Shown here in pieces: positions 17,322 to 26,558 of a stretch of 64,000 bases of DNA; within the stretch, counting starts at the first letter, position 1, and the number at the start of each line of letters is the position of its first letter. A program made the position numbers and the translations under genes. Origin of the DNA: Roseihalotalea indica. GTDB taxonomy: Bacteria > Bacteroidota > Bacteroidia > Cytophagales > Cyclobacteriaceae. The DNA lies in the NCBI RefSeq assembly GCF_022458895.1, contig NZ_JAINFL010000001.1, forward strand, positions 806,001 to 870,000, written 5' to 3'. The notes below the pieces were generated by a model. It did no database searches, had not been told where the DNA came from, and was given only the letters and a program-made list of their open reading frames with translations.

Positions 17322-18578
17322 TTAAGCCATCTCTTTTTCCTGCTTCTGCTCATTGATATATCTTATCTTCAGTTTTTTCATGGTAGTGGAAGCCGTAAGC
17401 CCATGCAGCACAATAGAGATCAGTACAATGAAGGCTGTCATAGACCAAAGCTCACCTTTATGGGCAAATTCTACTTCTTTGAGAGCAAACGACAGGTAAA
17501 AGAAAGAGCCAATGCCTTTGATGCCAAAAAAGCTGATGGCTACTTTCTCTCTCATTTTCATGGGAACACCCAGTAGCCCAATTAGTCCTCCCAAAGGCCG
17601 CACAATCAGCACAAATCCTAAACCGATGCCTGCCATCGTCCAGGTAAGGTTATTAAGGATGCCTTCCAGTATACTGCCTCCAAATAAGGTTAAGAGTATT
17701 GCCAGCAGAATACGTTCTATCTGATCGGTAAAAGAATGTAGTGTATGATGATAGTCATGCTTCATTTCATAATTTCGTATCGTGATCGCTGCTACAAAGA
17801 CCGCCATAAAACCATACCCGTGGGCCAGCTCTGTAATACCATAGATCATCAAAGTAGCCGAAACCGCCACCAGACCATCTCTGGCATGGGGTACCTCGTA
17901 TCTTTCCGGCAAATGAAAAAACAGGTAAGTGATCACTTTACCCAAAATAAAACCAATAGCAACACCTGCTCCAATCCGGTAAAATAGGTCGCGCCCCAGC
18001 CACTCGGCCAGCCACGGCTCTCCGGTCTGTGAGGCAACTGCCAGGCCAATGGCCAGCCACGTAAAGGGAAAAGCCATACCATCGTTAAGGCCGGCTTCCG
18101 CCGTCAGGGAAAAGCGCACCGCATCATTTTCCCCTTCGTTGGGCGGGCCTACCTGCACATCAGACGCCAGAACGGGGTCCGTAGGAGCCAACACTGCTCC
18201 TAATAAAACCGCTGAAGGAAGGTCAAAGCCTAGCCCCCAAAGCGCCAGGGCAATCATGCTGCCAATACTGATGAGCATGGTAATGGTGACCAGCCGGAAC
18301 GGGGCTTTCCATTCTTTAAAAGAGAAGGGGTGATCTATCTTCAATCCCGAACCCATGAGGGCTACAATCACAATCAGTTCGGTCATGTGTATGGTGAAAT
18401 CCTGCTCCCGATAAGGGTTGGGCCAGGGCAACTGATCAATCAGGCTGTAGATCAACATGCCGAACAACAGAAAGATAATGGAGTAAGAAATATTGATCTT
18501 CTTGGTCAGAATAGGTATCCACGTCATGCCCAGCGCAGCCACACCAATCACTGTAATACTGATAATATAACTTTCCAT
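17322..18578 (-). CDS. CPA1/NhaP-type Na+(K+)/H+ antiporter
   Basis: 418 residues with 11-12 hydrophobic segments and only short loops. The family motifs are present: GAVLAPTDPVLASDVQVG (the TDP motif of the unwound helix) and SLTAEAGLNDGMAFPF (the ND pair that binds the cation in CPA1 antiporters). The protein exchanges Na+ or K+ for protons across the inner membrane for pH or salt control. It lacks a C-terminal TrkA or cyclic-nucleotide domain. It is convergent to the DsbA-like gene and stands alone. Which cation it carries cannot be read from the sequence. Confidence 0.92.
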   Translation of the reverse strand: MESYIISITVIGVAALGMTWIPILTKKINISYSIIFLLFGMLIYSLIDQLPWPNPYREQDFTIHMTELIVIVALMGSGLKIDHPFSFKEWKAPFRLVTITMLISIGSMIALALWGLGFDLPSAVLLGAVLAPTDPVLASDVQVGPPNEGENDAVRFSLTAEAGLNDGMAFPFTWLAIGLAVASQTGEPWLAEWLGRDLFYRIGAGVAIGFILGKVITYLFFHLPERYEVPHARDGLVAVSATLMIYGITELAHGYGFMAVFVAAITIRNYEMKHDYHHTLHSFTDQIERILLAILLTLFGGSILEGILNNLTWTMAGIGLGFVLIVRPLGGLIGLLGVPMKMREKVAISFFGIKGIGSFFYLSFALKEVEFAHKGELWSMTAFIVLISIVLHGLTASTTMKKLKIRYINEQKQEKEMA

Positions 18579-18767
18579 GATCGTCTGTTATTGAAAAACA
18601 ATAAGTAACGGTGCCAAAAATGACTACTAAAGAATCTGAATAACCCGGTTTTGCGCAGAAGGTTATAATTTGCTTTGCTTGAGAAGTTGATTGGCGTAAA
18701 TCTTTTTAGGAGGTAACGTTTAATATTTTGTATCTATGTAGCCGTTTTTAAGCCAACCAGATACGCC

Positions 18768-19460
18768 ATGAATAAGGACGCGATAAAAGTTATTGCTTTT
18801 GATGCCGACGATACATTGTGGGTGAACGAGCCTTACTTTCGGGATACCGAAGAGAAGTTCTGCAACATGCTGGAAGATTTTCTGCCCCACCATTCTGTCT
18901 CTCGCGAGCTACTGGAAACCGAAATTCACAACCTGCCCCTCTACGGCTACGGTATCAAAAGCGTGATGCTTTCCATGATTGAGACGGCCATGAAGGTGTC
19001 CGACCAGACGATCAGTCTGAAGGCGATTGAGCGGATCATCCAACTGGGGAAGGAGATGCTGGACAAGCCCATTGAGCTGCTGGAGGGGGTAGAAGAAGTG
19101 CTACAGGCCTTGCAGGGAAAGTACCGGCTGGTGATGGCGACCAAAGGCGATCTGCTCGATCAAGAACGGAAACTGCTCAAGTCTGGACTGGCTAGCTATT
19201 TCCACCATATTGAGATTGTATCGGAAAAGAAAGAACCCAATTACGAGAAGCTGATCCAGCACCTGGATATTCCGCCTGAAGAGTTTCTGATGATTGGCAA
19301 CTCCCTGAAGTCAGACATTCTGCCGGTGCTGAACCTGGGCGGGCACGCTTTCCATGTGCCTTACCATACTACCTGGGCCTACGAGACGGTAGATAGCAAG
19401 GTGGAGCATCCTAACTTTAAAAAACTCACTCACATTCAAGAAGCCCTGCAATACCTCTAG
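18768..19460 (+). CDS. HAD-superfamily hydrolase
   Basis: 230 residues. Motif I is FDADDTLWVNE (nucleophile and acid aspartates), motif II the threonine in LVMATKGD, motif III the lysine in SEKKEPNYEKL, motif IV EFLMIGNSLKSDILP. A helical cap lies between motifs I and II. It is a magnesium-dependent phosphatase of the phosphoglycolate-phosphatase-like subgroup; the substrate is unknown. The stop is followed 2 bp later by the CAT-like gene, so the two are certainly in one operon, with the Nudix gene about 80 bp further on. Confidence 0.93.
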   Translation: MNKDAIKVIAFDADDTLWVNEPYFRDTEEKFCNMLEDFLPHHSVSRELLETEIHNLPLYGYGIKSVMLSMIETAMKVSDQTISLKAIERIIQLGKEMLDKPIELLEGVEEVLQALQGKYRLVMATKGDLLDQERKLLKSGLASYFHHIEIVSEKKEPNYEKLIQHLDIPPEEFLMIGNSLKSDILPVLNLGGHAFHVPYHTTWAYETVDSKVEHPNFKKLTHIQEALQYL

Positions 19461-19462
19461 CC

Positions 19463-20089
19463 ATGCCGCAAACACTAGACCTAACCACCTGGGAGCGAAA
19501 AAGCCATTTTGACTTCTTCCGCACCTTCGAAGAACCCTTTTTTGGCGTTTGTGTGGAGGTAGATTGCACTATTGCCTACCGCAAAGCCAAGGAGCTCAAT
19601 ACCTCTTTCTTTCTGTATTACTTATACCAATCGGTGCGGGCCGTGAATGAGATTGAATCCTTTCGCTATCGTATTGTAGGAGATGATGTTTTGATCCACG
19701 AGCAGGTCGGGGCTTCGGCCACCATCAACCGGGAGAATGGTACGTTTGGGTTCAGCTACATTCCGTACGCGGATACCTTCCGGGAGTTTGAGCAAGGAGC
19801 AAAAGCCGAGATTGCCCGCGTGCGAAGTACCGACGAATTGATACCCTCCGAAGCCGCCGAAAATGTAATTCATTACTCTTCCATGCCCTGGATCAAGTTT
19901 ACTTCGGTATCCCACGCCCGCAGCTTTAGTCATCCCGATAGCGTCCCCAAGATCTCCTTTGGCAAGATGACCGAAGTGGGTGATAAGAAACTGATGCCCC
20001 TCTCCATCCACGTACACCATGCACTCATGGACGGCTACCACGTAGGCCAACACATTGATCTTTTTCAGGAACTTCTTAACGAGGATTAA
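19463..20089 (+). CDS. Chloramphenicol acetyltransferase-like (CAT family) acetyltransferase
   Basis: 208 residues, close to the usual CAT size. The catalytic motif HHALMDGYHVGQHIDLFQELL (His of the HHxxxDG motif) is intact and the substrate-side segments (TFGFSYIPYADTFREFEQGA; the SSMPWIKFTSV strand) follow the CAT pattern. The family acetylates chloramphenicol but many chromosomal members have other, unknown substrates; resistance activity should not be assumed. It is tightly packed after the HAD gene. Confidence 0.88.
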   Translation: MPQTLDLTTWERKSHFDFFRTFEEPFFGVCVEVDCTIAYRKAKELNTSFFLYYLYQSVRAVNEIESFRYRIVGDDVLIHEQVGASATINRENGTFGFSYIPYADTFREFEQGAKAEIARVRSTDELIPSEAAENVIHYSSMPWIKFTSVSHARSFSHPDSVPKISFGKMTEVGDKKLMPLSIHVHHALMDGYHVGQHIDLFQELLNED

Positions 20090-20172
20090 TGATTAGTGAG
20101 TGATGACTGATGATGAATGAAACTGCAATAATCTTCTCCACAACCTAACCCCAATTCCCAACACCCACTATT

Positions 20173-20664
20173 ATGTCCATCCCCGAAGGTATCAAAAAGG
20201 CCGCTGTTTTGTGTGTGCTGAAGCAGGGGGAATCATTGTTGCTGCTGAAGCGGCTGAAAGAACCCAATCAGGGGCTTTACACTCCAGTTGGTGGCAAACT
20301 GAACCCGTACGAAAGTCCGATTAATGCAGCGGTTCGCGAGACGCGGGAAGAGACTGGCATTGAAGTGGCGGCCATGAAGTACTGCGGCACGCTGGTAGAA
20401 AGCTCACCTACCGAGTACAACTGGATCAGCTTTGTCTATGTAGCTGAGATTGAGCGGGTCCCACCTCCGCCCTGCAACGAAGGCCCACTGGAGTGGATCG
20501 ATTTCTCACAAGTGCGCAACGTACCCACGCCTACCACCGACTGGTTCATCTACCACTACATCCTCGAAAACCGCTCCTTCGCCTTCCATGCCGACTTCGA
20601 CAACCAACTTGTCCTCCTTCGCATGACTGATGAACTCACCGGTGAGGTGGTATATCCTACGTGA
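20173..20664 (+). CDS. Nudix hydrolase, 8-oxo-dGTP/ADP-sugar type
   Basis: 163 residues with an intact Nudix box, GGKLNPYESPINAAVRETREETGIEV (G-x5-E-x7-REUXEEXGU), and a leading KQGESLLLLKRLKEPNQGLYTPVGG that suits a nucleotide-sanitising (MutT-like) enzyme. It cleaves nucleoside diphosphate-X substrates in a Mg2+-dependent manner. It follows HAD and CAT-like genes with a gap of 83 bp containing TGATGA-type low-complexity sequence. A strong bidirectional terminator begins 4 bp after the stop. Confidence 0.92.
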   Translation: MSIPEGIKKAAVLCVLKQGESLLLLKRLKEPNQGLYTPVGGKLNPYESPINAAVRETREETGIEVAAMKYCGTLVESSPTEYNWISFVYVAEIERVPPPPCNEGPLEWIDFSQVRNVPTPTTDWFIYHYILENRSFAFHADFDNQLVLLRMTDELTGEVVYPT

Positions 20665-20667
20665 TGG

Positions 20668-20700
20668 AAAACTGCCAGATTTCAGAAATCTGGCAGTTTT
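20668..20700. terminator. Bidirectional rho-independent terminator
   Basis: Perfect 15-bp inverted repeat AAAACTGCCAGATTT / AAATCTGGCAGTTTT with a 3-base CAG loop, starting 3 bases after the Nudix stop. A/T runs flank both arms, so it can end the Nudix transcript; it lies about 140 bp beyond the glgX stop on the opposite strand and could also stop that transcript. Confidence 0.88.
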
Positions 20701-20841
20701 GTGATCTTTTAAGTTATAGAAAAATGGAAGAGAGGGCGGCTGATAACGTTGTTGCTTACGTAGCCAGATTACTACATGATGGTTCGTAGTTCTACGACCA
20801 GAAGGAATATTTCTTTAAGTCCTCAGCGAACACCGCAATTC

Positions 20842-23004
20842 TTAATCAGGAATTTCATCCGGTCCCTGGCGCTCCAGTAAGAGCAACGACCGGGGGGGTA
20901 GTTCCAACTGCTTGGTTAAGGTCTTGTCTTCCTCATGGATGGTAGACTGCTGTGTGTCCACCAGAATTTTCCAGGTTCCCCGCAAGTGTTGTTTTTTAGG
21001 AAACAGAAAGGGTACCGGTTCCCAGTAACTGTTAATCAGCAACAGATAAACGTCGTCCGTAATGCGCTTTCCTCGCTCATCTACCTCATCCATAGCGTGA
21101 CCGTTGAGCAGCATACCCAGGCAGCGTACGTGCGAGGTGTTCCAGTCATTGTCGGTCATGTCTTTGCCATCGGTGCGGAGCCAGCGAATGTCTCTGATGT
21201 CTTTTCCGCGAATGGGGCGTCCCAGAAAGAAGCGGCGGCGGTGCATAATCGGCGAGGCCTTCCGGATACTGATAAGGTGCTGCGTAAAGTTGTAGAACGC
21301 CTGTTGGGCATCGGTCCATTCCCAGTTAAACCAGGTAAGCTCATTATCCTGACAGTAGGTGTTATTATTTCCGTTCTTGGAATGGCCGTATTCATCTCCC
21401 ATGGTAATCATTGGCACGCCCTGGCTCAGGATGAGCGTTGCCATCAGGTTGCGCTTCTGCTTTTCGCGCAGCGCAATGATGGCCGGGTCATCCGTTGGCC
21501 CTTCCACTCCACAGTTCCAGCTTAGGTTGTGCGATTCGCCATCGTTATTGTTTTCACCGTTGGCTTCGTTATGCTTTTCGTTGTAGCTTACCAGGTCGTG
21601 CAAGGTGAAGCCATCGTGGGCCGTCACAAAGTTGATGCTGGCGGTCGGCTTGCGCCCGTCGCCCTGGTATAAATCGCTGCTGCCACTCAGGCGGTTGGCA
21701 ATCTCGGCCACTCCGGTTTCATCACCCTTCCAGAACTGCCGCACCGAGTCGCGGTACTTACCGTTCCATTCGGCCCACAGTACCGGGAAGTTACCCACCT
21801 GGTAGCCACCCTCACCCACGTCCCAGGGTTCGGCAATCAGCTTTACCTGCGAGATCACCGGGTCTTGATGGATGGTATCCAGAAAGGTTGATAGTTTTCC
21901 CACCTCCTGTAGTCCCCGGGCCAGGGTAGAGGCCAGGTCGAAGCGGAAGCCGTCTACATGCATTTCCAACACCCAGTAGCGTAAGCTATCCATCACCAAC
22001 TGCAACGTACGCGCGCTGAGCATGCTCAGGCTGTTGCCCGTGCCGGTATAGTCCATGTAATAGCGCGGATTATCCTCTACCAGCCGGTAGTACACCGGAT
22101 TGTCAATACCCCGGAAGCAGAGCGTAGGGCCGTAGTGATTGCCTTCGGCAGTATGGTTGTACACCACATCCAGAATAATTTCTATCCCGGCCCGGTGGTA
22201 CGCTTTCACCATCTCCTTAAACTCCCGTACCTGTTCGCCGAGCTTACCACTGGCGGCGTACTCCGAGTGCGGAGCCAGAAAGCCGATAGAATTGTAGCCC
22301 CAGTAGTTGGTCAGTCCCCGGTCTACCAAAACGCTATCGTGCACAAAGTGATGCACGGGCATCAGTTCCAGGGCAGTGACGCCTAACTTCTGGAAGTACT
22401 CAATGACCGACGGATGAGCAAGACCACGATAGGTGCCTCTTTCTTCCGGGGGCACGTCGGGATGAAGCTTGGTCATACCCTTTACGTGGGCTTCGTAAAT
22501 AATGGTATTGTGGAGTTGTGTTCGCGGCGGCTCTACTCCTTCCCAATCAAAAGCGGGATCAACAACAATCGATTTGTTCATTCCGGCGGTATCGTCGCTT
22601 TTATTAAACAGCATATCGCGGTTGGGATCGTCGGAGTCGAGAGGATAAGAGAACATGGCCTTGTTCCAGGAAATACGCCCGTTGATGGCCTTGGCGTACG
22701 GGTCCAACAGCAGTTTGTTAGGGTTAAAGCGCATCCCTTGTGTCGGCTCAAAGGGACCATCCACGCGGTAGCCGTAGGCTTGTCCCGGTTGGAAACCCGG
22801 CAGATAGAGGTGCCACACATGGTCGGTTTGCTCTCTAAGCCGGATGCAGACGTATTCGTGGTCATCGTCGGGATCATGAAACAAGCACAGGTGCACCGCT
22901 GTGGCGTGCTCGCTAAATAAGGCAAAGTTAACGCCCTGCCCATCGTAGGTAGCCCCTAGCGGATAGGGTTTTCCCGGCCAAACTTCAATAGTAGATTGCG
23001 ACAT
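20842..23004 (-). CDS. glgX: Glycogen debranching enzyme GlgX
   Basis: 720-residue GH13 isoamylase-type debranching enzyme that hydrolyses alpha-1,6 branches of limit dextrin in glycogen breakdown. The N-terminal CBM48 domain (residues about 10-100, YPLGATYDGQGVNFALFSEHA) precedes the catalytic barrel. Catalytic motifs are visible: EIILDVVYNHTAEG, DGFRFDLAS (nucleophile Asp), LIAEPWDVG (acid Glu) and NFVTAHDGFTLHDLVSYNEKHN (stabiliser Asp). Length and domain order are as usual for GlgX. It is not in a glg operon here; no glgP or glgB is adjacent. Confidence 0.96.
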   Translation of the reverse strand: MSQSTIEVWPGKPYPLGATYDGQGVNFALFSEHATAVHLCLFHDPDDDHEYVCIRLREQTDHVWHLYLPGFQPGQAYGYRVDGPFEPTQGMRFNPNKLLLDPYAKAINGRISWNKAMFSYPLDSDDPNRDMLFNKSDDTAGMNKSIVVDPAFDWEGVEPPRTQLHNTIIYEAHVKGMTKLHPDVPPEERGTYRGLAHPSVIEYFQKLGVTALELMPVHHFVHDSVLVDRGLTNYWGYNSIGFLAPHSEYAASGKLGEQVREFKEMVKAYHRAGIEIILDVVYNHTAEGNHYGPTLCFRGIDNPVYYRLVEDNPRYYMDYTGTGNSLSMLSARTLQLVMDSLRYWVLEMHVDGFRFDLASTLARGLQEVGKLSTFLDTIHQDPVISQVKLIAEPWDVGEGGYQVGNFPVLWAEWNGKYRDSVRQFWKGDETGVAEIANRLSGSSDLYQGDGRKPTASINFVTAHDGFTLHDLVSYNEKHNEANGENNNDGESHNLSWNCGVEGPTDDPAIIALREKQKRNLMATLILSQGVPMITMGDEYGHSKNGNNNTYCQDNELTWFNWEWTDAQQAFYNFTQHLISIRKASPIMHRRRFFLGRPIRGKDIRDIRWLRTDGKDMTDNDWNTSHVRCLGMLLNGHAMDEVDERGKRITDDVYLLLINSYWEPVPFLFPKKQHLRGTWKILVDTQQSTIHEEDKTLTKQLELPPRSLLLLERQGPDEIPD

Positions 23005-23100
23005 AGGAATATGAATAATGGTTTTAGCATGAAGTTGGAAACCGGGTTATATGTTTAATAAACAAGGTGTTTTCTAAAAAATAATAATGACCCATTGTGC

Positions 23101-23166
23101 CAAAAAAAATCTTATTTGGAAATAAAACGTGCGCCCTGACCATATTCCGGCCACAGTTTTACCTAC
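23101..23166 (-). pseudogene. Decayed 3' end of a vapB-type antitoxin gene (left copy)
   Basis: On the minus strand, 23112-23162 reads VKLWPEYGQGARFISK then stop, matching the last residues (AKLWPEYGQDINFISK) of the intact antitoxin gene about 3.4 kb away. An in-frame TAG directly precedes the valine codon, so nothing upstream is left. Over 60 bp (23101-23160 versus 26548-26607), 49 bases are identical by hand count, in the same orientation. This is a relic that flanks the STAND gene. Confidence 0.8.
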
Positions 23167-23255
23167 CCGACTACCTCAGAAGTAAGGGCATACATCGAAA
23201 GTAGGGTAAGATGTTTTCATTTGCTTCTAAAGAATAACTTTATTTTAGCCAAAAC

Positions 23256-23367
23256 CGTCATCCTATGTTTGCGAGGAATGAAATGACGAAGCAATCCCCT
23301 CCCCTTAACCGAGAGATTGCCACCGGGTTAGCCCCGTTCACTTCACTACGTTCCGATCGTAATGATG
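23256..23367. repeat. Degenerate ~110-bp palindromic intergenic repeat
   Basis: The left half CGTCATcctatgttTGCGAGG, followed by AATGAAATGACGAAGCAATC, and the right half (GAGATTGCCACC to CACTTCACTACGTTCCGATCGTAATGATG) form an imperfect palindrome. The words CGTCAT...GCGAGG and GACGAAGCAATC are those of a widespread family of palindromic intergenic repeats seen in many environmental bacteria. It is non-coding and about 70 bp upstream of the STAND gene. Confidence 0.6.
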
Positions 23368-23437
23368 TGAGTGATTTTATACCACCCTTGGAAGGATATT
23401 TTTATATTGTAGGAGAATAAGCGGGACTAAAAAACCT

Positions 23438-26431
23438 ATGCAGGAAGATTTTAAGAAAGTAGTAACCAGCTTGGGCTCTTTCGTACTGGTGACCGGAGCG
23501 GCCTGTGCTGCCGTGGCCAGTGGAGGAACTATTATGTCCGGAGTGATAGGCGGTATGCTGACTGGGCTGGCTACAAATATGGTTGACTCTCAATTCAAGC
23601 GTCTGCGAACCTTGCTTATTAAAACCCCGGCATCCAAACTTAATAATGATCTTGAGGAATTAATTAGTAGAGCTGTAATACTGACATTGCGGAATATAGG
23701 CAAATCATATAAAAATGAAATTCGCCAAGATATTTGGGAAGAAGTGATCAAGAAGACGATTAACAGATTGATCAATGATGTTAAAGTTGCTAATGAACAA
23801 AGTTTACTCAACCAACCGGCGGTTGTACAGCATATAGACGAAGCTGGAAGCGAGGAAGGTATAGTACAATTATTATTCACCGAGGCAGACAAATTACCTA
23901 CTATTCACCCTCATCACTCCTTTTCAGATTTCTTTAAGAAGAACTTTGTGCCCAACCTGCAACTATGCTTCGGAGAGTTGCTCAAAGACCCGAAGAACCA
24001 TAAGGCACTGGTGGACTATCAGCGAAATATAATGGTAGCCATCCAGCAGAACAGCCGGGACTTGCTACAGAAACAAGAAGCGTTGCAGCACGAGTTTAAG
24101 GATTCGCAGGCAACACTTCAGACTGTATTACAGCAGTTGAGCGAAAAAACACAGGAGCTGGCAACAGCAGAGGATACGCAATTACTGAGGGCGGAGTTAG
24201 AGCAATATCTTCAACCCCTGCGCCAGGAAGTGACATTGCTGGTGACTCTGACCGGAGAGATTCGGGATGAGGTGAAGGAGATTAAAGAGATTGCGGAAGA
24301 GAACCAGCGAGGGATTGAAGCAATACGCGAACAAGTAGCCGAAGGGAAAACGGCTCTGGTTAATAAGTACCTGGGTAAGCCACCGTACTTTACCGAAGTG
24401 TTTTTAGGGAGAGAGTACGACCTAACTGCTATCCATCAAAAGCTGTTTGAGGGCAACAACCTGTTGCTGCTGGTGAATGGAGAAGGGGGCATTGGTAAAA
24501 CCACGCTGGCCGCCCGCTATTATTACACCTACCAAAAAGAGTACGCTCATTTGGCCTGGGTCTTTGCGGAACGAAGTCTGGCCGAGGCACTGCTAACGTT
24601 AGCTATTCCTCTTAGTGTTAGTTTTGAGACTCAGCAAACGAGTGAGGGTCAACTGGATGCTTTACTTGACCGAATGCGCCAACTACCAAAACCTAGTCTG
24701 CTGATAGTAGATAATGCCAACCGACTGGCCGATCTGGAGAAGCATTATTCTAAGTTACGCTCCTTCCCCAATTTCCACGTGCTGCTGACCACACGCATTA
24801 CCGAGTTTGAACAGGCCACATTGCATAAAGTTACCCCGCTTAGCGACGATGAGGCTAAAGCTCTTTTCACTAGACACTACTCCGAACATAAAGAAGAAGA
24901 CTGCTTGCTACAGCAACTGCTGGAGGCCATTGGAAAGAATACCTTGGTAATTGAACTACTGGCCAAAAACCTTCGAAACCATAATCGCCTTAAGCCTCAG
25001 TATAGCCTACGTGATTTGCTGGGAGACCTACAACAGAAAGGACTTTTTAATGTGCAGAGTAAGGAGGTAAGCACAACGTACCAAGCAGAAAACGATACCT
25101 TCCGAAAGGAAAAGCCCGAAGATATTATTGCCGCGATGTATGATCTTGGAGAACTTTCGCTCGAAGAGCAAACTATGATGGGGATAATGTCGGTGCTACC
25201 TGCTGAAAATATTCCTTTTGATACACTAGAGCCTCTGTTACCAGCAATGGAGGATTTTGGCTCTATATTACTTGGTCTGGCCCAACAAGGCTGGTTGGAA
25301 TGGAATGAGACGCAGCGTTCTTTTAAAATAAGCCCGGTAGTACAGGAAGTAGTACGAGCAAAAAACGAGAAATTAAGAGTGCTCTGCCGGCCACTGATAG
25401 AAGGACTGATTGAAAAATTATGGTATGAATCTAGCACAAAGCACCTTCTCAAGGCTACACATGAGGCGGGAGCAGTCTATACCCATTATGCTAACCACAT
25501 ACTAAATAGATCGGTTGATATCGTTTTTGATAAACCTACACTTTTTGATCGTATCGGAAATTTCTACTCGATGACGGGCAATCTAAATATAGCACTAGAA
25601 TGCTATCAAAAGTATAATTACGCTGCAGAAGAACTTTGCCATAACAATCCACAGAACGCCTTTTTGCAGAAAGAATTAGCGATGTCTTATTCAAAACTAG
25701 GAGAGATTCATTCATCGTTAGGCAATCCAGCTGAAAGTTTAAAGCATTTTCGAAATGAGACAGTATTATTTGTACAACTATATAGAATTTATCAGCAGAA
25801 TACTTCTCTCCATCACGGACTCTCTGTCTCCTATTCAAGACTAGGAGACGCTTACTTAACTTCGGGCGAGCTAGCCAAAGCATTGAAATATTATAAACAG
25901 TCTAATCAGCTAATAGAACAACTATGCCAAGCCGCTTCACAGAATATTCGCTACAAATCCGATTTAGCGCTTTCTTATTCAAAGCTTGGAAACGCTTATT
26001 CGGCATTGAATCCTAATGAAGCATTGGAGTACTATCGGAACTGTACAGTCTTGCTTTTAAAACTCTATAAAGCAGAACCTCAGAATATTGCTTTCAAAAA
26101 TAGACTAGCGAGTTCTTATGAAGTGCTAAGAGGTGCTTATTTAGATCTAGGGAACAACTTAAGTAAGGCATTGGCCTATTCTAAAAAATATGTTTTCTTA
26201 AGTGAAGAACTCTATCAGAGCAATCCTCAAAATGTTGAATTCAAGAACGGACTAATTTTATCTTATATAAAAATGGGTGAAATATATGAATGGCGGAATG
26301 AATTGCATAGATGTTTGCCATATTATCAAAAAGCTAGGCTATTGCTTACTGAATGGATTAAACAGTTTCCGCAATATGTTGATTTTAAAAAGCATCTGAA
26401 TTGGATAAAGCAGAAATTGGGGGAAGAATAA
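23438..26431 (+). CDS. STAND/NB-ARC NTPase with hydrophobic N-terminus, coiled coil and TPR-like repeats
   Basis: 997-residue multidomain protein, the most unusual gene here. Residues 8-48 are a glycine/alanine-rich hydrophobic stretch (GAACAAVASGGTIMSGVIGG) that could be a membrane or pore-forming glycine zipper. Residues 60-190 are helical; about 200-305 form a long coiled coil. The NB-ARC-type NTPase core follows: P-loop GEGGIGKTT (348-356), Walker B LLIVDN (421-426), sensor-like LLTTR (449-453) and a winged-helix end FKISPVVQEVVR (629-640) in the place of the MHD motif. Residues about 700-997 are repeats of about 48-50 residues, each with NPQN...SYSKLG-type words. This is the layout of bacterial NLR-like STAND proteins: effector, switch, sensor. 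The role in defence or signalling is inferred. The 3' third looks AT-richer than its neighbours. Confidence 0.85.
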   Translation: MQEDFKKVVTSLGSFVLVTGAACAAVASGGTIMSGVIGGMLTGLATNMVDSQFKRLRTLLIKTPASKLNNDLEELISRAVILTLRNIGKSYKNEIRQDIWEEVIKKTINRLINDVKVANEQSLLNQPAVVQHIDEAGSEEGIVQLLFTEADKLPTIHPHHSFSDFFKKNFVPNLQLCFGELLKDPKNHKALVDYQRNIMVAIQQNSRDLLQKQEALQHEFKDSQATLQTVLQQLSEKTQELATAEDTQLLRAELEQYLQPLRQEVTLLVTLTGEIRDEVKEIKEIAEENQRGIEAIREQVAEGKTALVNKYLGKPPYFTEVFLGREYDLTAIHQKLFEGNNLLLLVNGEGGIGKTTLAARYYYTYQKEYAHLAWVFAERSLAEALLTLAIPLSVSFETQQTSEGQLDALLDRMRQLPKPSLLIVDNANRLADLEKHYSKLRSFPNFHVLLTTRITEFEQATLHKVTPLSDDEAKALFTRHYSEHKEEDCLLQQLLEAIGKNTLVIELLAKNLRNHNRLKPQYSLRDLLGDLQQKGLFNVQSKEVSTTYQAENDTFRKEKPEDIIAAMYDLGELSLEEQTMMGIMSVLPAENIPFDTLEPLLPAMEDFGSILLGLAQQGWLEWNETQRSFKISPVVQEVVRAKNEKLRVLCRPLIEGLIEKLWYESSTKHLLKATHEAGAVYTHYANHILNRSVDIVFDKPTLFDRIGNFYSMTGNLNIALECYQKYNYAAEELCHNNPQNAFLQKELAMSYSKLGEIHSSLGNPAESLKHFRNETVLFVQLYRIYQQNTSLHHGLSVSYSRLGDAYLTSGELAKALKYYKQSNQLIEQLCQAASQNIRYKSDLALSYSKLGNAYSALNPNEALEYYRNCTVLLLKLYKAEPQNIAFKNRLASSYEVLRGAYLDLGNNLSKALAYSKKYVFLSEELYQSNPQNVEFKNGLILSYIKMGEIYEWRNELHRCLPYYQKARLLLTEWIKQFPQYVDFKKHLNWIKQKLGEE

Positions 26432-26472
26432 GGATATAAAATACGGGCCAGTCAGAAGGCTAGACGTAAATC

Positions 26473-26553
26473 TTACCTGCTTAATTGGTCTACTTTGGGG
26501 AAGTTTTGATAGTAGAGGTAATCCAGCCAGGCCGAGGTTTCTATAACCAAAAC
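26473..26553 (-). pseudogene. Truncated vapC (PIN-domain toxin) stump
   Basis: Directly downstream of the vapB gene on the minus strand and in another frame, codons from 26550 (TTG start) read VIETSAWLDYLYYQNFPKVD and run to a TAA at 26473. This matches the beginning of VapC toxins (M-x-x-D-T-S-x-W-x-D-Y-L), with Glu in place of the first catalytic Asp. Only about 25 residues of a roughly 130-residue toxin are left. The match is short but the position directly after vapB supports it. Confidence 0.6.
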
Positions 26554-26558
26554 AAATC

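Larger units (their letters stand above)
23005..23437. other. 433-bp non-coding stretch between glgX and the STAND gene
   Basis: Apart from the vapB relic and the palindromic repeat given separately, I see no gene. The start of the STAND gene lies about 36 bp after a TATTTTTATATTG-type AT-rich tract at about 23397 that could be a promoter, but no consensus -7 motif with a good -33 partner was found. Confidence 0.6.

Noticed and set aside
19463..20089. Acquired chloramphenicol-resistance gene
   Set aside because: CAT-like active site is present, but it is embedded in a chromosomal HAD-CAT-Nudix operon with ordinary composition and no mobile-element signs.
24997..25452. Minus-strand 151-residue ORF inside the STAND gene
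   Set aside because: Serine-rich translation typical of an antisense shadow over a continuous coding frame.
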